Below are positions 9,046 through 18,274 of a stretch of DNA of 64,000 nt, in pieces. The notes under the pieces are model-generated. The model did no database searches. It had not been told where the DNA came from and saw only the letters and a program-made list of their open reading frames with translations. The stretch's first letter is position 1, and each line of letters starts with the position of its first letter. This DNA comes from CAYPLH01 sp964411505 (GTDB taxonomy: Bacteria > Bacillota > Clostridia > CAYPLH01 > DUMO01), in contig CAYPLH010000008.1 of the NCBI GenBank assembly GCA_964411505.1, forward strand, positions 39,153 through 103,152, read 5' to 3'. The translations under genes and the position numbers were made by a program.

Positions 9046-9549
9046 ATGGGAATCTTAAATTTTATTGTTACAATGGAATTGTTATCAGCTATTTGTTTTG
9101 TATTAGGCTTTGTATTTGTCATATTTGAGATGTTCTACCCGGGTTTTGGTGCTCCGGGTGTTATTGGTATTATTTTATTGTTTCTAGGGGTTGTGCAAAC
9201 TGCTGGTAGTGTTTTGGAGGCATTTATATTAATAATCCTGATTATCGCTATATTAGGTATTGCGTTAACTATTGTTCTTCATTCAGCTGCAAAAGGTCGT
9301 CTTTCAAAAACACTTATACTTAATGATTCTTTAAAAAAGGAATCTGGTTTTATTGGAACAGAAGACCTTAACTATTTTCTTTACAAGGAAGGAATAACCT
9401 TAACCGTCTTAAGACCTTCAGGCATTGCTGATTTTGATGGTGTTAAGTTAGATGTTGTTTCCGAAAGTGAGTTTTTACCAAAGAATACTAAGGTTAAAAT
9501 AATTAAAGTATCTGGAAGGCGTATCTTGGTAAGAAAAATTGAATTATGA
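9046..9549 (+). CDS. Short NfeD-family membrane protein (flotillin partner)
   Basis: 167 aa NfeD1b-type protein. Hydrophobic segments lie in the first half, with the conserved EMFYPGFGAPGVIG motif near residue 30. A C-terminal soluble OB-fold-like beta domain ends in KVSGRRILVRKIE. It lacks the ClpP-like protease domain of long NfeD proteins. Start chosen at ATG 9046 because GGGAG at 9032-9036 is 9 bases away; the TTG at 9037 is too close to it. NfeD proteins are normally encoded next to flotillins and help organise membrane microdomains. Here floA follows by 42 bases. Confidence 0.85.
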   Translation: MGILNFIVTMELLSAICFVLGFVFVIFEMFYPGFGAPGVIGIILLFLGVVQTAGSVLEAFILIILIIAILGIALTIVLHSAAKGRLSKTLILNDSLKKESGFIGTEDLNYFLYKEGITLTVLRPSGIADFDGVKLDVVSESEFLPKNTKVKIIKVSGRRILVRKIEL

Positions 9550-9591
9550 TGTTCTTATAATTGTTTAATTATTAACTTGGGAGGATTGTTT

Positions 9592-10581
9592 ATGGGTTGG
9601 TTGGTTTTAGTAGTTGTTTTAGGTGTTGTTTTTGTATTAATCATTTCTTTCTTTAGCCTTGTCCCTATTGGGCTATGGACATCAGCATTTGCAGCCGGTG
9701 TAAGAATAAGCATAGTTACTCTAATAGGTATGCGCTTAAGAAGAGTTACACCTGCTAGGATTGTTAACCCTCAAATAAAAGCGACTAAAGCAGGAATAGA
9801 TGTTTCAATTAATGAGCTTGAAGCCCATTACTTAGCAGGCGGGAATATTGACCGAGTTGTGAATGCGTTAATTGCCGCTCAAAGAGCAGATATTCCTCTA
9901 AGTTTCGAAAGAGCTGCAGCGATAGATCTTGCTGGGCGGGATGTGCTTGAGGCAGTACAGATGAGCGTTAACCCTAAGGTTATAGAAACTCCTTTAATCT
10001 CATCGATTGCAAAAGATGGTATAGAACTTATAACAAGAGCACGCGTTACTGTAAGAGCAAACATTGACAGGCTTGTAGGAGGAGCAGGTGAACAAACAAT
10101 AATTGCTCGTGTAGGTGAAGGTATGGTTAGCACTGTAGGCTCTGTAGAATCACACTCAGAGGTTCTGGAGAATCCTGATCTCATTTCACAGACTGTGCTT
10201 AATAAGGGTTTGGATGCAGGAACTGCTTTTGAAATTTTGTCCATTGATATAGCCGACGTAGATGTTGGTAGGAATATCGGAGCTCAACTACAGACTGATC
10301 AAGCTGAAGCAGATAAAAGAATAGCTCAGGCTAAAGCGGAGGAAAGAAGAGCTATGGCAGTTGCCAGAGAACAGGAAATGAAAGCGTCTGTTCAAGAAAT
10401 GAGAGCAAAGGTAGTCGAATCAGAAGCTGAAATTCCAAAAGCAATGTCTGAAGCTTTAAGCAGTGGCAGAATCAGTGTTATTGATTATTATAACCTCCAA
10501 AATGTAATTGCAGATACACAAATGAGAGATTCTATCTCAAAGGTTGCCAAGACAGAAATTGATACGCAAGATAACAGGTGA
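9592..10581 (+). CDS. floA: Flotillin-like protein FloA
   Basis: 329 aa bacterial flotillin (YqfA/FloA family) that scaffolds functional membrane microdomains. An N-terminal hydrophobic anchor of about 30 residues precedes the SPFH-type domain (RARVTVRANIDRLVGG near 150). A charged coiled-coil follows, with repeated Ala/Glu (QAEADKRIAQAKAEERRA near 240). Start at ATG 9592, with GGGAGGA at 9579-9585. The family is about 330 aa, so this copy is full length. It sits between the histidine kinase and the response regulator, hinting that the signalling pair is linked to membrane-domain status. Confidence 0.92.
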   Translation: MGWLVLVVVLGVVFVLIISFFSLVPIGLWTSAFAAGVRISIVTLIGMRLRRVTPARIVNPQIKATKAGIDVSINELEAHYLAGGNIDRVVNALIAAQRADIPLSFERAAAIDLAGRDVLEAVQMSVNPKVIETPLISSIAKDGIELITRARVTVRANIDRLVGGAGEQTIIARVGEGMVSTVGSVESHSEVLENPDLISQTVLNKGLDAGTAFEILSIDIADVDVGRNIGAQLQTDQAEADKRIAQAKAEERRAMAVAREQEMKASVQEMRAKVVESEAEIPKAMSEALSSGRISVIDYYNLQNVIADTQMRDSISKVAKTEIDTQDNR

Positions 10582-10700
10582 GTCAATATATTGGGCTTTC
10601 TTAACTTAAAAACCTTGTAGAGTTTGGGAAACCGGCTCACTAGAATTAAAATGGCAAATGAAATATTATCAGTTTTAAAAAAACAGGAGAGCTTTGACTA

Positions 10701-11438
10701 ATGACACTAAAAACATTGATTGTAGATGATGATGAAGGTATGCAGCTAGTTTTAAAAAAATTTATAGAAAAAGTTGATGGCTATGAAGTTTCGGGTATTG
10801 CTGCAAATGGCGAAGCAGCGCTTAAAATGGTAGAGACAGTAAAACCTCATGTTGTATTTTTAGATATTGAGATGCCCATTCTTGGCGGAGTTGGGTGTGC
10901 TAAAAAAATAATGGATATTAACCCTAAAATTAAAATTATATTTGCTACAGCCTTTCAGGAGTATATGCCTGATGCCTTTGAGCTCTATGCTTATGATTAT
11001 ATTATAAAACCATTCAATTTCGGAAGGATACAAAAAACACTGAACCGCATTAAGGAACTGTTGACCCAACCAAATGAAATAGTAAGCAATAATAACAAAT
11101 ATACTAGAAGTTTAGATAAAATAATCATAAAAAATAAGGATGGTGTAAGTTTTGTAAATATGGATGAAATCATATTAATCCAACGAGAGAATCGTAGTAC
11201 GGTTGTTTATACTAACGATGAACGCTATGTTACGTCTGAAGGGTTAAGTGAAATTGAAGCTCGCCTTAATAAAGAACTCTTCTTTAGAAGTCATAAATCT
11301 TACATCATTAATCTTTCTATGATTCACAAAATTTACCCCTATGGTCGTTGGACCTATATTGTCAAATTTAAAAACACCGACAAGGATGCGCTCATAACAT
11401 ACAAACAAAATGAAGAGTTGCAAAAAATGTTTATGTGA
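10701..11438 (+). CDS. LytTR-family response regulator
   Basis: 245 aa transcription factor. The receiver domain has acidic residues at 9-11, the phosphorylated Asp at 55 (VVFLDIEMP), Thr in FATAF and Lys at 103 (IIKPF). From about residue 135 a LytTR DNA-binding domain follows, with VNMDEIILIQRENRSTVVYT and HKSYIINL. The LytTR class pairs with SPOB-type kinases such as the one at 7979, so that kinase is the likely partner. AGGAGA lies about 10 bases before the ATG. The preceding 120 bases hold a possible 16-codon leader ending at this start codon. Confidence 0.9.
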   Translation: MTLKTLIVDDDEGMQLVLKKFIEKVDGYEVSGIAANGEAALKMVETVKPHVVFLDIEMPILGGVGCAKKIMDINPKIKIIFATAFQEYMPDAFELYAYDYIIKPFNFGRIQKTLNRIKELLTQPNEIVSNNNKYTRSLDKIIIKNKDGVSFVNMDEIILIQRENRSTVVYTNDERYVTSEGLSEIEARLNKELFFRSHKSYIINLSMIHKIYPYGRWTYIVKFKNTDKDALITYKQNEELQKMFM

Positions 11439-11639
11439 TATGCCCGACGCAGACAAAGCTTACAAGGAGATGCTCATGCCCGGGCAATGTCATCAAGCTA
11501 ATATGTAAGCAATTGGCACAAATGTAAAATGCGTTGTTACGTGTAGTTGGCCGACCCACGAAGCAAGAGCCACAGGAAGTGGCGACTATCAAAAATATTG
11601 TGCTTAAAAGTTCTGCTCATTATCTACTGTAAACTTTTT
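11439..11639. other. gene remnants or spacer, nothing assignable
   Basis: About 200 bases after the regulator. Short plus-strand stretches are less AT-rich than usual spacer and read as fragments (ADPRSKSHRKWR near 11550). No start, ribosome site or known family could be attached. Probably degraded coding sequence. Confidence 0.3.
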
Positions 11640-12037
11640 TGTCTCAAAAATGTTCCAAACATTGCAATAGATATGGAACTGGACAATGCCTTGACAGGCC
11701 GATCTGCAATCTCAGCTCAATATCAGGTGCAATGGATTTGTTGGTAGAGAAAAAGGCAGAAATCAGTTCTTCTATATCATTGGAAAAATACTCTGCAAGC
11801 CCCCCAAACATCTTCTCCAATTTCCAATAGTGCAACACCGTCTTCCTTTGCCTGTACGAAAGTCGCTTCTACGAGTAACCTGCGCATCTCTGTATTATCA
11901 AAACGGTCACCTATATTTTCGTTTGTCCATTTATGCATATTGTCCATAGATGATAATGCTGCCTTTATTGGCTCAATGTTATACCCTGTTCTATTTTGAA
12001 GAAATTTTCTACTACCGCATGCTAGCTCTCCGTAGAC
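11640..12037 (-). pseudogene. frameshifted fragment, possibly adenosine deaminase-like amidohydrolase
   Basis: Two overlapping minus-strand frames join into one readable protein if one G is removed from the G6 run near 11803. The join reads GEDVWG then LAEYFSNDIEELI. The merged piece contains EATFVQAKEDGVALLEI and APDIELRLQIGLSRHCPV. That pattern recalls the middle of adenosine deaminase-type amidohydrolases; the assignment is tentative. The N-terminal metal-binding part and the C-terminus are missing, so the gene is broken beyond the single frameshift. Confidence 0.4.
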
Positions 12038-12178
12038 CTTCTTCGTGTTTTGCCCTTTGTGGAAGCACTTTGATATCGTCAAGAGGATTTCGAATCTTTG
12101 CGATTTCTTTACTACTAACATGTGTATAAATCTCAATCGTTTTAGAACTCGCATAGCCCAACAATTTACGTAGAACCA
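12038..12178 (-). pseudogene. tyrosine recombinase C-terminal remnant
   Basis: In a minus-strand frame the sequence reads LLGYASSKTIEIYTHVSS then KEIAKIRNPLDDIKVLP. This is the C-terminal signature of phage-type/XerCD-like integrases, with the catalytic Tyr in the I-Y-T-H context. No upstream part containing the Arg/His catalytic residues is present. It joins directly to the amidohydrolase-like fragment, so this is rearranged debris of a past integrated element. Confidence 0.6.
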
Positions 12179-12211
12179 AAAAAGCTGATAAGAAAAATTC
12201 CTATCAGCTTT
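12174..12211 (-). terminator. terminator of the V-ATPase operon
   Basis: AAGCTGATA (12182-12190) pairs with TATCAGCTT (12202-12210). On the minus strand the stem is followed by seven T residues. It lies about 50 bases after the ntpD stop codon. Confidence 0.85.
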
Positions 12212-12260
12212 TAGATACATTCGAATTTTGTTGAACTTTTTTTGAATAACTTATTATTAT

Positions 12261-12926
12261 CTATGCCTGTCTGGCCTTATATTGATGAGCCTGCTCTAAC
12301 ATCATGTCCTTGACCTTCATCAAACGTATCAGATTTCCTCTTTCATTTTCTTCAAGCTTCATTGAAATGTATTTAATTGTCTCAGTTAACTGGGGGATTA
12401 AAACATACTCTAACGCGTTTACTCTTCTTCTTGTCTTTTCAATTTCCTCTGACAATAGCTGAACAGTTTTTTCAATTTGGGCAAGTTTAAGCATGTACGG
12501 AAAAACTTCAGTCAGTGTTTTAACCGCTCCGTCAAGTTCCCCTGATGTTGTTGCAAATCCATAGGGGTAGACATTACTCACATCAGTGCCTTCTGTTGTA
12601 AAATTCAGCACAGGCACTTCCACACCCATAATATTGTTTGTCCCTGTACTTAACGCTATTTTCTGTTTAGGGAACATAAGTGCTTCGCCAAAAAACTCAG
12701 TAGACATAATTGCTCTGGCTATAAGAAACCTTTCATTGACCTTTGCCATCATTTTTTCAACAGTTTCTCTTAATTCCTTATTCTCTTTTACAATTTCAAG
12801 GAACTGCTTCATAAGCTCATCTCTTTTGTCTTTTAGAAGCTTATGTCCTCTTCTGGCAACCTTAAGCCTGTTCTTAAGTCTGGTCAGCTCCATCCTTGTT
12901 GGGTTTACTTGCATAATTGACATATA
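12261..12926 (-). CDS. ntpD: V-type ATPase subunit D (central stalk)
   Basis: 221 aa rotor-axle subunit, an antiparallel coiled coil that turns inside the A3B3 head. The family N-terminal motif is clear: PTRMELTRLKNRLKVARRG. The C-terminus has the matching helix (RRVNALEYVLIPQL). I start it at the ATG of MSIMQVNP because TAGGAGAG lies 5 bases upstream; an upstream in-frame ATG lacks this. It is last in the operon, 166 bases after ntpB, an unusually long gap compared with the overlapping genes upstream. Confidence 0.93.
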   Translation of the reverse strand, partial: YMSIMQVNPTRMELTRLKNRLKVARRGHKLLKDKRDELMKQFLEIVKENKELRETVEKMMAKVNERFLIARAIMSTEFFGEALMFPKQKIALSTGTNNIMGVEVPVLNFTTEGTDVSNVYPYGFATTSGELDGAVKTLTEVFPYMLKLAQIEKTVQLLSEEIEKTRRRVNALEYVLIPQLTETIKYISMKLEENERGNLIRLMKVKDMMLEQAHQYKARQA

Positions 12927-13092
12927 ATCTCTCCTACCGAACATTTTAAAAAGAAACTCTGATCTAGCTACTTCCTTTGGAATTACATACCCAGGATACT
13001 CATTTCAATAATTGTACTTTGCATGAAGTAAGTAAATTCCCCGAAAGATATTCCAAAAGCATTCTGACTCCTTATTCCTAGTTACCAAGGCT

Positions 13093-14475
13093 TTACTTTT
13101 GTATATAATACTTGTCAAGGAATTCATCCCTTATTCGCTTGAGCTCATCTCTGGGCAGCTCAGACAACAATTTCCACCCTATATCCAGAGTCTTTTCTAT
13201 ATTCCTGTCCTCATCGTACCCTTGAGAAACATACTCTTGCTCAAATCTATCAGCAAATTTTGAATAAAGTTTATCCAAATCGGTAAGAGCAGCTTCCCCA
13301 AGTATAACAGCTAGTTCTTTTGCTTCTTTCCCTCTTGCATAGGCTGAAAAGAGCTGATTCATTGTATCAGCATGATCCTCACGAGTTTTCCCTTTACCTA
13401 TTCCTTTATCCTTTAATCTTGAAAGTGATGGTAAAACATCAATAGGTGGTCTTATATCTTTTCTGTATAATTCTCTCCCCAGAATAATCTGGCCTTCTGT
13501 AATATAACCGGTTAAATCGGGTATAGGATGTGTTTTATCATCCTCAGGCATGCTTAAAATAGGTATAAGAGTTATACTGCCATCTTGCCCTATTTTTCTT
13601 CCTGCCCTCTCATACAAGGATGCTAAGTCTGTATACATGTAACCAGGATAACCCCTTCTTCCCGGAACTTCCTTTCTTGCAGCAGAAACCTCTCTTAATG
13701 CTTCTGCATAGTTCGTAATATCTGTAAGTATAATCAAAACATGCATGTCTTTTTCAAATGCAAGATATTCTGCTGCTGTTAATGCCATTCTAGGTGTTGA
13801 TATACGTTCAACAGCCGGATCATTTGCGAGATTCATAAAAAGCACTGCACGATCAATAGCTCCAGTCCTTCTAAAGTCAGATATAAAGAAGTCTGCCTCC
13901 TCAAATGTAATTCCTATTGCTGCAAATACTACTGCGAACCTACTGTCAGTCCCTAAAACCTTAGATTGTCTGGCTATTTGTGCAGCAAGCTGAGCATGAG
14001 GCAACCCCGAACCAGAAAAAATAGGGAGCTTTTGTCCTCTTACCAGTGTATTTAAACCGTCAATTGCAGAAATTCCTGTCTGTATAAACTCAGATGGGTA
14101 ATCCCTTGCAGTTGGATTAATCGGAACACCATTTATATCAAGTCTTGTTTCTGGAATTATCTCAGGTCCCCCGTCAGCCGGACGCCCAAGACCGTCAAAA
14201 ACCCTTCCCAGCATATCCATTGATACCGGCAGCTCGATTCCTTTGCCCAAAAACCTAACCTTACTTTGTGCTATATTTATTCCCTGCGCACTTTCAAAAA
14301 GCTGCACTAATGCGCTCTCTTGGTCTACTTCCAATACCCTGCATTTTCGAATTTCACCATTGCGAAGCTCAATTTCTCCAAGCTCCCCGTATTTAACACC
14401 TTCAACTTGCTTTACTAGCATCAAAGGCCCAGCTACTTCAGATATGGTCTTATATTCTTTAAGCAATTCATACAC
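13093..14475 (-). CDS. ntpB: V-type ATPase subunit B (regulatory nucleotide-binding)
   Basis: 460 aa non-catalytic subunit of the A3B3 head. Family motifs include GLGRPADGGPEIIPETRLDI and the region FSGSGLPHAQLAAQIARQ, where the P-loop is degenerate, as expected for B subunits. GRRGYPGYMYTDLASLYERAG is conserved near residue 275. The start overlaps the end of ntpA by 8 bases, indicating translational coupling. Length matches the family (about 460 aa). Confidence 0.96.
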   Translation of the reverse strand: MYELLKEYKTISEVAGPLMLVKQVEGVKYGELGEIELRNGEIRKCRVLEVDQESALVQLFESAQGINIAQSKVRFLGKGIELPVSMDMLGRVFDGLGRPADGGPEIIPETRLDINGVPINPTARDYPSEFIQTGISAIDGLNTLVRGQKLPIFSGSGLPHAQLAAQIARQSKVLGTDSRFAVVFAAIGITFEEADFFISDFRRTGAIDRAVLFMNLANDPAVERISTPRMALTAAEYLAFEKDMHVLIILTDITNYAEALREVSAARKEVPGRRGYPGYMYTDLASLYERAGRKIGQDGSITLIPILSMPEDDKTHPIPDLTGYITEGQIILGRELYRKDIRPPIDVLPSLSRLKDKGIGKGKTREDHADTMNQLFSAYARGKEAKELAVILGEAALTDLDKLYSKFADRFEQEYVSQGYDEDRNIEKTLDIGWKLLSELPRDELKRIRDEFLDKYYIQK

Positions 14476-16237
14476 CTTCCTTCGAAATCAGAGCATCTAT
14501 CTGGTTTGCAAGTTCTTCATCAATTTGATAGAAAACCTCGTTTACCTTTTCTTCTTCAACATACTTAGCTCTTCCAATTTGTTCTCTTACAGGTAAACTA
14601 AAAAGCTCTTTTACCTCTACACCGCTTTCCAAAGCCTTTTTACCTCTATAATAAAACTGCATTATGAGCTTTAATAGTCTATACTGTTTATTAGACGAGG
14701 TATATGTATCTACCTCGTGGAAAGCATTCTGATGGAGAAAATCTTCTCTTATTGATCTAGCTTGTTCCAGAACAAGTCTGTCCCCTGACGAAAGAGCATC
14801 AACCCCAACCAGTCTTACAATTTCTTCAAGCTCTGATTCCTCCTGCAAAATTCTCATTGTATCAGTTCTTAGTACAGTCCAATCTCTTGAAATGTTCTCA
14901 CTTTTCCATGCGTCAACCATATCCAGATATAAGGAATAGCTTGTAAGCCAGTTGATAGCAGGGAAGTGTCTTCTATATGCAAGGCTTGAGTCAAGCCCCC
15001 AAAAAACTTTGATTATCCTCATGGTCGCCTGGGTTACAGGTTCTGATAAATCTCCGCCAGGTGGTGAAACTGCCCCAATAGCAGTAATTGAACCTTCTCT
15101 ACCATTTGTACCAATGCTGTTAACGCGCCCTGCTCGTTCATAAAACTGTGCCAATCTTGAACTTAAGTAAGCAGGATAACCTTCTTCACCCGGCATTTCC
15201 TCAAGCCGCCCGGACATCTCTCTTAGAGCTTCAGCCCACCGAGAAGTAGAGTCAGCCATCAAAGCTACATTGTATCCCATATCCCTGAAATATTCAGCAA
15301 TTGTTATTCCAGTATATATTGATGCTTCACGTGCAGCAACAGGCATGTCTGATGTGTTTGCTATAAGGACTGTTCTACTCATTAGGGACTCTCCTGTAGT
15401 AGGGTCCTTTAGCTTCGGAAACTCCAAAAGTACATCTGTCATTTCATTACCACGTTCTCCACATCCAATATATACAACTATTTCTGCATCAGCCCATTTA
15501 GCCAACTGATGCTGCACCACTGTTTTTCCACTTCCAAAAGGTCCGGGAACAGCCGCAACACCGCCTTTGGCAATAGGGAATAATGTGTCAATAATTCGCT
15601 GACCAGTCACAAGTGGAGCTTCGGGCGATAGTTTTTCCCTGTAGGGTCTTCCCACACGTACAGGCCACTTCTGCATTAAAGTAATATCAGCTATCTCACC
15701 GTTTTCCTTACGTACCTTAGCAACTGTTTCTTCTACAGAAAAGTCACCCTCAAAAATTTCAACTATTTTCCCGGAGATACCATTAGGAATCATTATACGG
15801 TGATCAATAATAGAATTTTCCTTTACAATTCCTATAATATCCCCTGCTGACACTCTTAAGCCCTTTTCTACAGTAGGCTCAAATTTCCACTTTTTCTCTC
15901 TATCAAGTGCCTGCACAAGCACACCTCTTGTTACATTGCTCCCGTACTTTTCCTTAATTTTTTCTAAAGGTCTTTGTATTCCATCAAATATCTGACTTAT
16001 CAAACCGGGTCCAAGCTCAACACTTAAAGGCAAGCCTGTAGACACAACGGGCTCTCCCGGGCCAAGACCTGCAGTTTCTTCATAAACCTGTATTGATGCC
16101 TTATCACCATGCATCTCAAGGATTTCTCCGATTAAGTTGTGTTCACTGACACGCACTACATCAAACATGTTTGCAGACCTCATGCCTTCTGCTAATACAA
16201 GAGGACCGGAAACCTTGACAATAGTTCCATTGTTCAA
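14468..16237 (-). CDS. ntpA: V-type ATPase subunit A (catalytic)
   Basis: 589 aa catalytic subunit that couples ATP hydrolysis or synthesis to rotation. The Walker A GPFGSGKTV is near residue 230, followed by IVYIGCGERGNEMTDV with the catalytic Glu. The insertion (non-homologous) region characteristic of A subunits precedes the P-loop, with VEKGLRVSAGDI near 125. Length is typical. It overlaps ntpB by 8 bases and follows the F subunit, giving the order F-A-B-D usual for clostridial and archaeal-type V/A-ATPases. Confidence 0.97.
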   Translation of the reverse strand: MNNGTIVKVSGPLVLAEGMRSANMFDVVRVSEHNLIGEILEMHGDKASIQVYEETAGLGPGEPVVSTGLPLSVELGPGLISQIFDGIQRPLEKIKEKYGSNVTRGVLVQALDREKKWKFEPTVEKGLRVSAGDIIGIVKENSIIDHRIMIPNGISGKIVEIFEGDFSVEETVAKVRKENGEIADITLMQKWPVRVGRPYREKLSPEAPLVTGQRIIDTLFPIAKGGVAAVPGPFGSGKTVVQHQLAKWADAEIVVYIGCGERGNEMTDVLLEFPKLKDPTTGESLMSRTVLIANTSDMPVAAREASIYTGITIAEYFRDMGYNVALMADSTSRWAEALREMSGRLEEMPGEEGYPAYLSSRLAQFYERAGRVNSIGTNGREGSITAIGAVSPPGGDLSEPVTQATMRIIKVFWGLDSSLAYRRHFPAINWLTSYSLYLDMVDAWKSENISRDWTVLRTDTMRILQEESELEEIVRLVGVDALSSGDRLVLEQARSIREDFLHQNAFHEVDTYTSSNKQYRLLKLIMQFYYRGKKALESGVEVKELFSLPVREQIGRAKYVEEEKVNEVFYQIDEELANQIDALISKEGV

Positions 16238-16273
16238 ATGTATCCCTTCTTTCCTGTTTACTAAAAAGCCTTC

Positions 16274-16591
16274 TTACGTATCAAAAAGTATATCTGCACC
16301 AACTGCACGTTCCACAGCCTTCTTTACTGCATTCATACCTATATTTTCAGTACCAAAAATTCCTGGTATCAATACTATAACTGGAAAGGCACGTTCTTTA
16401 TATTTCTCTATAAGAGGCATAATATCTTTTGCTGTGCTTTCTGTTATAAAGACAAGTGCAAATTCCTCATTTACAAGATTATTCAACATGCTTTCAGCTT
16501 CAGTTTTATTCTTTACAGGATATACAGAAAGCCCGAGGGCTAAAAATCCAAGGACGCTGTCTTTATCTCCTAAAACACCGATCTTATACAT
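16274..16591 (-). CDS. V-type ATPase subunit F
   Basis: 105 aa small subunit that sits on the central stalk with D and modulates activity. The start MYKIGVLGDKDSVLGF is the family N-terminus. I use the ATG at 16591, not an earlier in-frame start, because the family begins there and GCGAGAG lies just upstream. LVFITESTAKDI and VIVLIPGI are conserved blocks. It overlaps the end of the C subunit by 8 bases. Confidence 0.92.
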   Translation of the reverse strand: MYKIGVLGDKDSVLGFLALGLSVYPVKNKTEAESMLNNLVNEEFALVFITESTAKDIMPLIEKYKERAFPVIVLIPGIFGTENIGMNAVKKAVERAVGADILFDT

Positions 16592-17594
16592 ATATCTCTC
16601 GCAGCCTTTCTCTAATAGTATCACCGGGAATGTCGTTAGCTTTTCCCGTTATTACAATCCTGACATTCTTAATCTCGTTCTCTTTTGCATAAAGATAAGC
16701 AATTAGGGGTTCTATGCCAAATGCATCATGCTTAGCTTTACTGACAAACGCTGTAATAAGATTGTCCGATAGTTTTTCATACATAGCAAGATTACCTTTT
16801 TCATAGCTCTCTTGACTGCTTCCCAAAATTGCCTCATACCTAGAATTTGATAAGTTCTCAATAAGACCTTCTATTCCTATGTCAAAATTATCCGTATAAA
16901 GGTCAAGATCTAAAGAGCCTCCACTTAGTATCACACTTTCAAGAAACGCACGTGGTTTCCCCATAAGCTTAACTCTTAAAAAAGTTTTTATGTTAACAAG
17001 ATCAATGCTCATGCTGCAAAGCTCAATTAAAAACTTGTTTTGGGTAACGGTTGCCATAGCCTTTGCTTCTTTTGCAGAAGCTTTGTCAAGTACTACATCT
17101 ATCATTTGCGGGTCAGAAGTTTTATTGAAAACTTCTGTACACTCATTAAAGGCATCATACATTATTGAAGATAAGTCCCCTAGTTTTCTGTCTCTTATCA
17201 TCAACTTTAGTTCTATAACAGGTATAATACCGGTATCAAGAAGCAGGTCGCCCTGTGCAAATCCTCCATATTCTGATTTGAGTAATACCTTAAGGTTATG
17301 ATAGTCATTTTTTAGAAGAAATATATTAAATATATCTGGTTTAGGTACAATACTTTTAAGCAATCCGTAAAGATTTTTATATTCCTGCTTTAAAAGCAAT
17401 TCACCGTCATAAAGATTAATACTCTCATCTTCAGATTCTCCATAACCAGCTTCCTGTAAAATCCTTAGTATTTCTTCTGTTGTCGCTGCATCTATCATTC
17501 TGTCAAACAGACCTCTGTTAAGCAGCCTATTCTCAATAACCCGTATACGACCTACAGCATAAGCATATTCTGTCTCATACTTCAACAAAACCAC
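16584..17594 (-). CDS. ntpC: V-type ATPase subunit C (rotor cap)
   Basis: 336 aa subunit (V-type C / eukaryotic d homologue) that joins the central stalk to the membrane rotor ring. The N-terminal YAYAVGRIRVIENRLLN and the three-fold helical repeats with conserved LKNDYHNLKVLLKSE near residue 95 identify it. The C-terminus LIAYLYAKENEIKNVRIV is also characteristic. Length is as expected. It sits between E and F in the usual operon order. Confidence 0.94.
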   Translation of the reverse strand: MVLLKYETEYAYAVGRIRVIENRLLNRGLFDRMIDAATTEEILRILQEAGYGESEDESINLYDGELLLKQEYKNLYGLLKSIVPKPDIFNIFLLKNDYHNLKVLLKSEYGGFAQGDLLLDTGIIPVIELKLMIRDRKLGDLSSIMYDAFNECTEVFNKTSDPQMIDVVLDKASAKEAKAMATVTQNKFLIELCSMSIDLVNIKTFLRVKLMGKPRAFLESVILSGGSLDLDLYTDNFDIGIEGLIENLSNSRYEAILGSSQESYEKGNLAMYEKLSDNLITAFVSKAKHDAFGIEPLIAYLYAKENEIKNVRIVITGKANDIPGDTIRERLREIYV

Positions 17595-17638
17595 TCCTTA
17601 ACCATAACATGCTCGCAGCATTTGCAAATTGTCTGCAA

Positions 17639-18274
17639 TTACGACGTTCCATCCGATCCAAATAATATAGAAACCACTTCCTGTTCTAGGTCGCTGCGTT
17701 TCATTCTTAACATGGCAGAAAACGTATTATTATATTCCACATCCCCATCTTTTAATACAAAACCACCATCAAAGTTACCTGCACTTTTAGCCAACCTCAC
17801 ATTTCCCGGTAGCCCTTTAGAAATAATCCTTCTGTTTACATCATCAATAAATTTAAGTCCTAACCGCTGCCTGTCCCTTTCAGTCAGAATAATTTCTTCG
17901 TTGCCTTTAGTAACTGCATCGGTCACCATGCTAAGGAGTATTTCGCTATACTCCTCAGTACTAAGGGAATTAAGGTTGTTCAAAGCGCCCTGGAAAACCT
18001 CGTTTAGAATTTCCTGTTTAGCTGTAAGTTTAACTTTTTTAACTTCCATCACAGCAGAAGCAGTTAGTCTGCTCTTTTTAAGCTTTGCTTCATTCACAGC
18101 TTTATTTAAGATTTCAAGCCGCTTTCTGTCTCCCTCGTCCTGTGCTGCCGTTATTATGTTCTTAGCATTCTTCTTAGCCTGAGAAATACTTTCATTTGCA
18201 TCTATTCGTGCATCTTCCAGTATTTTTTCCTTTAATATCTGAGCATTAGTCATACTGACACTCTCCGATTTCAT
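17639..18274 (-). CDS. ntpE: V-type ATPase subunit E (peripheral stalk)
   Basis: 211 aa peripheral-stalk subunit. A long charged N-terminal helix with Ala/Lys/Glu repeats (ISQAKKNAKNIITAAQDEG) forms a coiled coil with the G/H subunit. The C-terminal globular part carries GNVRLAKSAGNFDGGFVL. It overlaps the K subunit gene by 4 bases. Size and position match other clostridial V-ATPase operons. Confidence 0.9.
   Translation of the reverse strand: MKSESVSMTNAQILKEKILEDARIDANESISQAKKNAKNIITAAQDEGDRKRLEILNKAVNEAKLKKSRLTASAVMEVKKVKLTAKQEILNEVFQGALNNLNSLSTEEYSEILLSMVTDAVTKGNEEIILTERDRQRLGLKFIDDVNRRIISKGLPGNVRLAKSAGNFDGGFVLKDGDVEYNNTFSAMLRMKRSDLEQEVVSILFGSDGTS

Noticed and set aside
10860..11069. Antisense ORF within the LytTR regulator
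   Set aside because: Shadow frame; regulator domains are complete on the plus strand.
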